Below, piece by piece: positions 15,001-22,400 of a stretch of 36,889 nucleotides of DNA. The DNA comes from Chloroflexi bacterium ADurb.Bin180 (GTDB taxonomy: Bacteria > Chloroflexota > Anaerolineae > UBA2200), in the NCBI GenBank assembly GCA_002070215.1, contig MWCV01000023.1:1-36889 (forward strand), given 5' to 3'. The position numbers were made by a program, and so were the translations under genes. The notes under the pieces are model-generated. The model was not told the DNA's origin. It saw only the letters and a list, made by a program, of their open reading frames with translations, and searched no databases. Positions within the stretch are counted from its first letter, which is position 1. Each line of letters opens with the position of its first letter.

Positions 15001-17060
15001 TGCGACTCTTCCAGGTCCAACAGCGTGGCAAAGCGCAGATACTCCTGGTAGCGCTGCTCGCTCTGCGCATCGGGGATGTAGGCGCTGCCGTCGCGCCGGT
15101 AGGCGGGCAGGGCCTGGGCATCCTCCAGGGCGCGGAACAGCCGGAGGCCCACCTCGCTCACCGACAGGGCCCGCCCTTCCTCCTCGGTGAACCCGCCCGA
15201 ATGCAGCGCGGTGTAGAGCGCCTGGCGAAAGGCAATGCGCCGCTGCAAGTTGTTGATGTGCGCCGACTGCAGGGCCGTGTCCTGCCGGTTGTCGGAAAAG
15301 GCAATGATCTTGCGCTCATCCTCGCCCATCCGTTCCATGGTGTGACGGAGCAGCACATCGGTCGCCGTGGACCGGCCCACGGCACCAAAGGTAAAGAGCT
15401 TGTTGAACTCGCGCACTCGCCGGTCGTAGGCCACGCCGCAGGCCGGGCACAAGAGCAGCGGCACGCCGACCAGGCTCACCGCAAAGGCGTTGCGGTGCGC
15501 GCAGGCGGACGTCTGCTGGTCGACCGGACCGTCCGCCGCGCCGAGGATACGATTGCAGTCGGGACAGTAGCGCTCGTTGCGCGGCACAGAGCCGGCATAG
15601 TCCGACCGTACGTTCGCCCTTGGCGTGAGCCAGTTCTCGGGCAGAGGTGCTCGCTCGGGGTCGTGCGCCGCCGGGTACAGGTAATAGGCATCGCCCTCGA
15701 ACTCGGGCGCATCCAGTTCGCGCGGATGCAGCGCCCCGTCGCGGGTCAGCGACACGCCGTAGAACTCTTGCCCGCAGGCCCGGCAAAAGTGGAGCGGGAA
15801 GGTGGGCACATCGGCCCGACCCGTGGCAGCGCAGACCGGGCAGGTGCGCTCGCCGCGGTCGTTGAGATGCGCATCCCCCTGGCGCAGGCATGCGCTGATA
15901 GCGCGGCCCTGAGAGAAGAACGCGTGCAGCTTGGGCGGCGGCGCCTTGAGGGCCTCCAGCGTTTGCTGCAGCTCGCTCCTTTCGCGCTTGAGCTCTTGCG
16001 CGGCGCTGCTCAGCGTCTGCGGCCGACGCGCCACCGTCTCCAGCAAGACGCGCGTGTCCTCTGGCAGCTCGGCCGGCAGCGGCGCGTAGGACTCGCCCAC
16101 CACGTGGTCCGGCAGAAAGACCTCGCCAAAGAGCCGCGCGGCAAACTCGGCCACAATGCCCGCCGCGGTCTCCCCCTCGCCGCTCTCCACCGTGGCGCTG
16201 GTGCCGATGCAGCGCAGTGTGCCGGTGGTGCCCGTGTGCTGCTTGAGGCGGCGGATCAGGCAGGCCACGTCGGCGCCGCGCTTGCCGGTGTAGGTGTGGA
16301 TCTCGTCCAGCACCAGAAAGCGCAGCACACCGCGCATCGACGGCGGAAAGAGCTTTCTATCCTCAAACCGCGTGAGCAGCAGCTCGAGCTGCACATAGTT
16401 GGTCAGCAGGATGTCCGGCAGGCGCTCGCGAATCTCATCGCGGGAGAGGACCTCGCTGTCGAACGGCGTGTCGCGGCCATAGACCTGCTGGTACTGGGCC
16501 AGCGCCGCGGTAGGCGAATTGGGGGTATCGCCGGTGTACAGGCACAGGGTGAGGCCCGAGCCGGCCAGGCGCCGCGCCAGGTCCTCGTACTGCGAGTTGG
16601 CCAGCGCGTTCATCGGATAGACAATGACCGCCTTGATGCCGCGCACGTGCTGGTCGCGCTGGCGCAGCGCCTCCGAGACGATGGGCACGGCGAAGCAGAA
16701 GGACTTGCCCGAGCCGGTGCCGGTAGCCACCACCGTGTTGTGGCCGCCGAGGAGCGAGCGAATGGAGGCCGACTGGTGCTGGTAGAGGCGCACCGGCGGA
16801 GCGGCGCGGTTGCCCGGCGTGGCAGTGAACACAGCCGGGGTGGCCGGGTGCAGCAGGCCGGCGCCCACCAGGTCGGCAAAAGACTCTCCGGCAGCAAAGG
16901 GCCGCGTGACTTCGACGTAGGGTTCCTTCCAGAGCAGCGCCCCGGCCTCGACCCGTTCTTTCACCCAGCTCTGGATAGCGGGGTTGAGGAACTTTTGAAA
17001 GGTGTGAACATAGCTCAGGTACTGCTTCTGGACGTGGCTCAGGGTTTCGAATGGGTTCAT
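12003..17060 (-). CDS. DEAD/DEAH helicase with DUF1998 and C-terminal Vsr/DUF559-like nuclease domain (DrmA/DrmB-like)
   Basis: A 1685-residue superfamily 2 helicase of the COG1205 type. Start is ATG 17060 (AAGGGG 5 bases upstream) rather than the GTG at 17066. RecA-like domain 1: Walker A ATGTGSGKS (112-120), DEIH (252-255), GTSAT (286-290). A long insert carries zinc-type Cys pairs (CPVC and CRAC about 405-430; CPDC near 495 and CPAC near 537). Domain 2 near 955-1010 has PTMELGIDIG and QRAGRAGRRGQ. Further Cys clusters (LCPTC near 1266, LCTKC) lead to DUF1998/MZB (about 1423-1560) with EGGAGVLE and CYDCLLTFYNQ. The last 100 residues resemble Vsr/DUF559 endonucleases (ADLFYEPNLAVFVDG, then KRRRLKAKGWRVFVVR). 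DISARM splits helicase (DrmA) and DUF1998 (DrmB); here both plus a nuclease are in one chain. Confidence 0.88.
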   Translation of the reverse strand: MNPFETLSHVQKQYLSYVHTFQKFLNPAIQSWVKERVEAGALLWKEPYVEVTRPFAAGESFADLVGAGLLHPATPAVFTATPGNRAAPPVRLYQHQSASIRSLLGGHNTVVATGTGSGKSFCFAVPIVSEALRQRDQHVRGIKAVIVYPMNALANSQYEDLARRLAGSGLTLCLYTGDTPNSPTAALAQYQQVYGRDTPFDSEVLSRDEIRERLPDILLTNYVQLELLLTRFEDRKLFPPSMRGVLRFLVLDEIHTYTGKRGADVACLIRRLKQHTGTTGTLRCIGTSATVESGEGETAAGIVAEFAARLFGEVFLPDHVVGESYAPLPAELPEDTRVLLETVARRPQTLSSAAQELKRERSELQQTLEALKAPPPKLHAFFSQGRAISACLRQGDAHLNDRGERTCPVCAATGRADVPTFPLHFCRACGQEFYGVSLTRDGALHPRELDAPEFEGDAYYLYPAAHDPERAPLPENWLTPRANVRSDYAGSVPRNERYCPDCNRILGAADGPVDQQTSACAHRNAFAVSLVGVPLLLCPACGVAYDRRVREFNKLFTFGAVGRSTATDVLLRHTMERMGEDERKIIAFSDNRQDTALQSAHINNLQRRIAFRQALYTALHSGGFTEEEGRALSVSEVGLRLFRALEDAQALPAYRRDGSAYIPDAQSEQRYQEYLRFATLLDLEESHRYTHRNLEDVGLLIVRYGGLDRFAADPGPWTGLPLLADLDADTRFDYLLGFMEIMRKRLAIGHPSLLNPHEFRTQVLERLNEEAFFHDADEARLVGYSDTADVRRHGVTVYRFATGRTSLVVWTQRALRLGFAEAKELVGGVVAALADPRAGFLVRHRLRERAGPAWLEHELYLVNSEALQLQVTDRTLHLACPRCGTVHQFKSLRCCTGISCAELRESREMRDDYYRAQYTLPLDQAVTLAAEEHSGQVKGQVRKEIEARFKDCTQPLNVLVCTPTMELGIDIGDLSSVYMRNVPPSPSRYAQRAGRAGRRGQPSLITVFCGVGARRGPHDQYFYRFPEKVISGRIAAPRFLMDNQRLLVTHIHSLVLETLGEGLKLHGQPKALLDLEQPPLYPLRSDVERSYRNAVANRSSDIAAAVRQAFAAEMAALPWLTREFIDRTIAAFVDGLDRAFDRWRREYGRLTEELELINRQRSTGRPDAAQGRRREVIERKMYEMREGEDAWYVYRYLGGEGFLPNYAFPRLAVTTSFGELEEELERDPMIALSEFAPGNFLYYRGSRYEVTHARLKTRALAPETKELTLCPTCSAAYLGPEAKRAACRCGKDLRDSPPQLALELPDMFAQKTARITADEEERLRLGYVVTPHYQPGSYVRSSEVKVGDKVSFELRYEHNGRIVLVNAGPRQAEREGQASGFRLCTKCHRWLLGEDAVAKHVAAGAEGGCRQKARESDVAPPLNLYTDVQTDVLELVVPRPAGVPAEGARFFYTTLLHTWLQSIAVTLNLDERELGGFLTQHPTEPGQLNLVLYETAEGGAGVLESLTAAPRLKQVIARAREILHENDPEGGCERACYDCLLTFYNQMDHEWIDRQLVLPWLVALDGLRVEESGSVAAGPTLEELLARCQSGLERQVLRAIAERGLRLPDAAQKTLYDHDEPLAVADLFYEPNLAVFVDGPPHEQASVAAADEVKRRRLKAKGWRVFVVRGESQGQDLEELGRALG

Positions 17061-17099
17061 TGGCACCCCTTGTCCATATCGTACTGTTGCGCGGCGCGC

Positions 17100-17582
17100 C
17101 TACATATCATCCTCCAGGCCAGGGTCGATTCTGCTCCAGGTACCCAGGTACTGCGCGGCCTTCGGATTGGGCCGCCCGCTGCGGTCCAGCGACACGGTGA
17201 ACCGCCAGCGAGGGCGCCCGTTGGAGTGGGTCTCGTTCAGCTCCGCAACAGGCACCACGAACAGGCTGGCGTCGTCCAGCAGGCAGGCCACCAGGAAATC
17301 CGAGTTGTCGCGCTCGTTCTGGGTCAGGAAGAACTGCACCATGTGGGTGTTCTTGCCGGTGGTGTAGAGCTTTTGCCTGGTCTTGACCTCGATGCGCACC
17401 CGCTGGCTGGTTTGCGTGTTGGTCAACAGCAGGTCATAGCCCGACTCGCCGACGTTGGAGAACACCTCCCAGGGTTTGCCCGGCAGGGAATGGGTCTTGA
17501 GGTAGAGCCGCAGCAAGACCAGACTTTCGCCGATTTCACCGATCAGGGACTGCACGTTCTGTGGGAGCTTTTCCCGAGCCAT
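17100..17582 (-). CDS. PD-(D/E)xK nuclease-like protein (160 aa)
   Basis: A 160-residue protein starting at ATG 17582, preceded by AAGGAGG at 8-bp spacing; the upstream in-frame start has no ribosome site. It has the hallmarks of a small PD-(D/E)xK fold similar to DUF4365 or Holliday-junction-resolvase-like proteins: a first helix with Glu16 and Glu19 (GEIGESLVLLRL), then GYDLLL with Asp50, and VRIEVKTRQ with Glu65 and Lys67, the classic D...ExK constellation. Strands and helices that follow (VQFFLTQNE, DFLVACLL, LFVVPVAEL) match the core fold. It lies 39 bp before the giant helicase, so it is a candidate nuclease subunit for it. Substrate is unknown. Confidence 0.78.
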   Translation of the reverse strand: MAREKLPQNVQSLIGEIGESLVLLRLYLKTHSLPGKPWEVFSNVGESGYDLLLTNTQTSQRVRIEVKTRQKLYTTGKNTHMVQFFLTQNERDNSDFLVACLLDDASLFVVPVAELNETHSNGRPRWRFTVSLDRSGRPNPKAAQYLGTWSRIDPGLEDDM

Positions 17583-17661
17583 GATGTGTACCTCCTTATT
17601 CGCTGCGATTGACTTGCTCCAGCCGGCCCGGAGCATCACCGGCTGCTGCTACAAGTGTATG

Positions 17662-18468
17662 CTAAGCCGCGACAACGGATGTCGCGACCTTCGGCACGTT
17701 CTCCAACTCCAGGCGCTGCAGAATGCCGCGAGCGGACTCGATCAGCTCGCGCTGGGCAGCCACATCGCGGTCGGCGTCCCAAACAAACGGCCTGATGGGG
17801 TGCATGATGCAGTTGCGCAGACCGTTCAGGCGATTCAGGACGGCCTCGGCCCTTTTCCGCGACGGGTATCCCAGTCGAGCGCGTAGACCGGGTGTCTTGC
17901 TGATCACGGTGAACAGGTCGCCCAGGTAAAGGCTCGCCACGACGCCGACATCTACCTTGCCGGTCTCTGTTGTACTGCGCACTGGCTCGATCTCATTGCG
18001 TCGTTCCTCCGAGAGCACAGTGAGCACCTTGCTCTCGTCAGGATAGGCCTCGCGCACCATCTTGCCAAGGCCAATCTCGAGCTGCCCGACGAGGTTGTAC
18101 ACATAGGCCCTCACTTCGATCTTGTTCAGGTCACTCGGCGTCACGAGGCCTACCACATCCTGACAACGCAGCACGAGGAAGCCGGGCTGCCTGCTCTTGG
18201 CAAATGCATCGAGGAGGTCAGCCACGCCGGTACTGGCGGCGATCAGCCACCCTTCCGTCAGCGACCCAGCTCTCTTCCCTCGACGCATGAGGCCGGTGAT
18301 TCGGTTGCCTTTCGTAATCGGGATGAGATCAAAGCGCCGCGCCTTAGCTTCCTCCAGGACCTGCTTCTTATTCGTCCCTTCCTCCCAGGTAAGGAGCCTG
18401 TCGCGGGGCGTCATGATTCTCTCCACCGTAAAGACCTGATTGAGCAGCTCCCAAGGGGTAGTGGCCAT
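17662..18468 (-). CDS. CBS-pair protein with C-terminal HEPN-like domain carrying an Rx4H motif
   Basis: A 268-residue protein starting at ATG 18468 with AGGAGGG well placed upstream. Residues about 14-120 look like a CBS pair: IMTPRDRLLTW, FDLIPITKGNRITGLM, then GVADLLDAFA, PGFLVLRCQDVVGLVTPSDL. CBS pairs bind adenosine nucleotides. The rest is helical: a start YVYNLVGQLEIGLGKMVRE (123-139), GDLFTVIS, and RAEAVLNRLNGLRNCIMHPIRP with Arg218 and His223 spaced as Rx4H and a polar Asn next to Arg, as in HEPN ribonucleases. I infer a nucleotide-gated HEPN RNase; HEPN folds can also be inactive scaffolds. It lies between the glycosylase-like and PD-(D/E)xK genes (26- and 79-bp gaps). Confidence 0.72.
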   Translation of the reverse strand: MATTPWELLNQVFTVERIMTPRDRLLTWEEGTNKKQVLEEAKARRFDLIPITKGNRITGLMRRGKRAGSLTEGWLIAASTGVADLLDAFAKSRQPGFLVLRCQDVVGLVTPSDLNKIEVRAYVYNLVGQLEIGLGKMVREAYPDESKVLTVLSEERRNEIEPVRSTTETGKVDVGVVASLYLGDLFTVISKTPGLRARLGYPSRKRAEAVLNRLNGLRNCIMHPIRPFVWDADRDVAAQRELIESARGILQRLELENVPKVATSVVAA

Positions 18469-18494
18469 GGCGGTCTCCCTCCTCGGTAAAAGAA

Positions 18495-19439
18495 TCAGTT
18501 GTTGGCGGGCAGCAGGTAGCGATACTTCAGCGGCACGTCGCCAGGATCAGGCTCGGTCGCGGCGTCCTCGCGCGATGGGTGCGGTGAGTGATGTTTTGGG
18601 TCAAAACATTGGTACAGGCCGTACGAAATGTTCCACAGATAGTTGTAGACTACTGCTGTCCCTTTGTTCGCGTTGGCCACGGCGTGGGAGCTCACATACG
18701 AGCCCACGCCAGGCCGCCAGTCGTCGAATTCCTGGCGCACGCGGTCGATCAGCTCTTTGGCGGTGAAGGTTTTCTTCTTGCCTGCCAGCAGCCGGCTGAC
18801 CAGGTACACCGCCACATGAATCTTGACCTTGCTCTTGGGTTCTGGCGCAGGCTTGGGCTCTGTCGTGGGGATCCCCTCCTCGACCGGCTTCTCCTCGGCT
18901 GGATTGTCCGCGATCAGCTCCTGCAAATCCTTCTCCCAGCTCCTGGCCCACAGGGCGCGGTCCAGGTCGCGCAGCGAGAGGCCCACTCGCTCGGCAAACG
19001 CCTGGCAGGCGTCGCGGTACTGCAGGTACTCGGGCGCCGTCTCCGGGAAGGCGTCCGGCAGGCCCGGCATTCCCTCGGCAACGGCAGACTGCCAGGCGCG
19101 GGAATCGAGCACGGTGAAGCGGTCCGGGTAACACACGGTCAGGATCGCCGAGGCGATGGGCAGGCCGATGTTGCGCACGTTGGTCAGGAGCTGCAGCCGA
19201 GTTATGTCGTCCTGCGCCCCCGCCACCTGGCTCATCAGTGTGTCCGCGCTGAGGCCAGCCTCCTTGAGGGCTTTCTTGATCTTGGTCTTGGTGCGGTTGG
19301 ACTTCCAGACGATGATGGCGTAGAAATCGGCCACCGACAGAGTACCGTCCCGCCGAAAGCGGGCCGACACCTCGTCGAACAGGTACCGCTCCAGGTTGTA
19401 GAGCCGGGCCAGCCGGCGGCACTCATCGACACCCATCAT
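18495..19439 (-). CDS. Helix-hairpin-helix glycosylase-like protein with C-terminal winged-helix-like region
   Basis: A 314-residue protein. Its start ATG (19439) overlaps the methylase stop as ATGA, so translation is coupled. The N-terminal half (about 1-175) resembles the helix-hairpin-helix fold of base-excision glycosylases: IGLPIASAILTVCYPDRFTV followed by LDSRAWQSAV is the HhH segment and the helix after it, with Asp near the usual catalytic position. Iron-sulphur cysteines are absent. A Pro/Glu/Lys linker (about 178-203) leads to a C-terminal domain (about 205-290; FTAKELIDRVRQEF, GSYVSSHAVANANKG, YGLYQCFDP) reminiscent of a winged helix seen at the end of restriction proteins. Possible roles are recognising modified bases or DNA bending for the methylase. 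The name of the family is uncertain. Confidence 0.62.
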   Translation of the reverse strand: MMGVDECRRLARLYNLERYLFDEVSARFRRDGTLSVADFYAIIVWKSNRTKTKIKKALKEAGLSADTLMSQVAGAQDDITRLQLLTNVRNIGLPIASAILTVCYPDRFTVLDSRAWQSAVAEGMPGLPDAFPETAPEYLQYRDACQAFAERVGLSLRDLDRALWARSWEKDLQELIADNPAEEKPVEEGIPTTEPKPAPEPKSKVKIHVAVYLVSRLLAGKKKTFTAKELIDRVRQEFDDWRPGVGSYVSSHAVANANKGTAVVYNYLWNISYGLYQCFDPKHHSPHPSREDAATEPDPGDVPLKYRYLLPANN

Positions 19440-22400
19440 GCGGCAGCCTCCTTGCTCCAGTCGGAACCCTTCAGCCTGTCAAACGCCTCCAGCACCAGCC
19501 TCTTCGTCCGATACTCCCCGTACCTGGCCTCGTCCTTGCGGCGGACGATGGGGAACGTCTCCAGAATGTACTCCAGCTCTTCCCGCGTCAGACCGTACAG
19601 ATGGGCATAGATGGCATCCAGCTCCGCCCGGAGATGGGCGCGGCGCTCTTCGTCCCACACAAAGGGCGGCGGGAAGGCCGGCTGACCCTCCGGCGGCGGG
19701 GTGGTGTGCACCGGCACGCCGGCGAACCAGCGCTGCCACGTTTCCCGCCCCACCTCGGCCAGGACGTCCAGGGCAAAGGGCTGCAGGTCCCAGCCGGTGT
19801 AGCTGAGCTCAAGCACCTTGGGAACGATGGTCGACCGCAGTCTCGGAAGGTAGACCGTTGGCGGAAAAGTGGGCAGCTGGCGCAAGATGAAGAATGTGAG
19901 ATCAGTGCCGCCCATCTTCTGTCGGACAGCGTAGTCGAAGGAGATGGCATTCAGGTTTGCCAGGATGCAGGCCGTACCAACAGCTGCCTCCGACTCAGCA
20001 AAGACCAAGGGAGCTTTGTGGCCCACCGCCGCGCGTGGCAGCATGCAGAAAATGCTGGTGCGCTCATCGGTGGAGCGGGCGATGTCACGGAACGCCAGCA
20101 AGTACTTCTGTTCACCGCCTAGTTTCGAATCTGTCTCTGCCCGGGCCACCCAGTATCTGGGCAGCGGGGCTAAGGTAGGGTCACTACGCTCGACGAGATC
20201 AGAGTCCCGAACGCTTACTCCCGGCCCCTGATAGGTAGCCCATCGATGATCGTATTGGTGCATCATCTTGGCCTCGTACAGCGGCAGGTAGACCTCCTTG
20301 CCGCGCACAAAGCGGTTGCCCTTGAGCTCATAACCCTGCCGCTCAAGCTGCTCCCGCGTGCGGAAGAGGTGGCTGTCACTAGTCATGTTGAACAGGCCCT
20401 GCCGGAAGGTGATTCCCCACGGGTTTTCCCCGGTACGCTCGTTGACCAGCACCGGCGCGGCGCGGTACAGTTTGCGCGTTAGCTCGGCATCGCGGCGGGT
20501 GCGAAAGATGGGACAGGTGCGCGTGTTGGGGTTGAACAGGGCCAGGTCCTCCTGGGTCAGAGTCATCCGCCATTCTGGATCGGCCAGGTCGTCAGTTCTG
20601 CTGAGAAAGAAGGCGAAGCTGGCGCTAGGCACAGGTCGACTGGAGAGCGTGACCAACGAGAACTTCATCGCGCTGACTACATCCGCAAACAGCTTGCCCC
20701 GGTTGTCAAAATCGTAAAAGCTAACCAGCTGCTCACTCTCGACCAGGTCGGCAAAGAACTCACGGTAGGTATAGTCCGTGGCGATGCCGCTGGGCACGAT
20801 GATGCCGGCGCGGCCGTCCACAGACAGGAGCTGCCGGGCCAGGTCAGCAAAGACGGCGTAGGTATTGACACGCCCGCCCGACGATAGTCTGAATCGATCC
20901 GAGTGCTGAAGGTAGTGGGTCTCAGAGTCGGCCTTGCGCAGGGCACAGAGATAGGCAGCGTGCAGGTCAGGCGCTGAGCGGGCCAGGTTCTGGATCGCCT
21001 TTTTCCGTTCGGCACCCGTGCCCGCCTCCGCTACCTCGGGCGCCCTTGGGCCAAAGAACTCCTTTTCCACCAGCATCATCATTTCCCACGGCGGGTTACC
21101 CAGCACCACGTCAAAGCCCCCGCCGCCCGGCTCGCCCGCCGGAAAGACGTCCGGAAACTCTAAATGCCAGTGGAAAAAGCGGTGCCGGCGCACCAGCTCG
21201 TCCAGCGTGGCCCGCCCGGCCGGCGGCAGGGCCTTTTCGCCCCTGGCGCACACCTGCTCCCACTCGCCCTGGGTGGGCACCCAGCGCCCTGGCGCCAGCG
21301 GCCAGAAAAAGGCCGCCGTCCACAGGTCCGCCTCCAGCTTGCTCTTGCGGTACCGTTGGCCGCCCAGCCAGCGCTGGTACTCGGCCGAGGCGGCGCGGGG
21401 CTCGTCCTCGGCCCGGCCGGAAAGGGCGCGCCAGTGCTCGAGGTCGGCCTGGCTCTCCAGCACCGCCACCGGCGCGAAGGAGAGCTGTCCTCCCCTTTCT
21501 TCGCGGTTGCGTTTGCGCAGGGCGCGGGCCGTGGGCGGGTCGTTGCCGGTCAGACCGGCGTCAAAGGCCTCGTCGGGGATGCCGCCCTTGAGCAGCGCGG
21601 GGGTGGCGCCCAGCAGCGAGTTGCCGCACTTGATGTGGTGGTCCAAAAAGCTCAGCGGCTGGTCCGGCACGCTGGCATCGATCCACAGCGACACCTTGCA
21701 CAGCTCGACCGCCATAGGATTGAGGTCCACGGCATAGATGCAGCGGGCCAGCACGTCGCGCCGGGCCATCTGCAGGGCAGCCTCGGTGGGATAGTCGTCG
21801 CCGCTGCGCAGGCGGGCCAGCTCGGCGCCGAGCACCTGGTTGGCCCGCACCAGAAAGTGGCCGCTGCCCGCGGCCGGGTCGCACACGCGCAGGTCCAGCA
21901 GAGCCGCTTCGCCGGCGCGGCGCTGCTCGGCGCTCAGCCCGGCATAGTCGGTCAGCAGGCCGGACGTCGTCTCGCCGATGCGGCTCTCGTCGCTCACCGG
22001 CAGGCCGGCCGCGGCCAGCCGCGCCCGCGCCACGGGCAGGAGCGCGCTCTTGATCAGCTCGTTCACCAGCGACGAATGGGTGTAGTAAGAGCCGGTGGTC
22101 TTGCGGCTGGCGCCGCGCGGATCGAGCACAAAGCTCCCCGCGGCCACGTCCCGCCCGTCCACGTTCTCCGCGCTGCTGGTGACGCGCGGCGTATAGTCCA
22201 GCAGGCTCTCATAGATCGAGCCGAGCTCTTCCACACCGAGGTCGGCGTAGGAAATGCGCTGGCGCACGCCGCCGCGTTGCACCAGGGTGAGGGCGCGCAC
22301 GGCCTCGAGCAGTGCGCTGTTGCCCACGACGCGGCCCTCGAGCAGGGGTGGGGGAACTGTGGCCGCGGCCGTGGAGGGGGCGAGCGCCGGGTCAAAGAGC

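Noticed and set aside
14490-17612. A 1040-codon open frame on the plus strand
   Set aside because: It lies opposite the giant helicase, whose motifs are intact. The translation has no domain, and long antisense frames are expected in high-GC genes.
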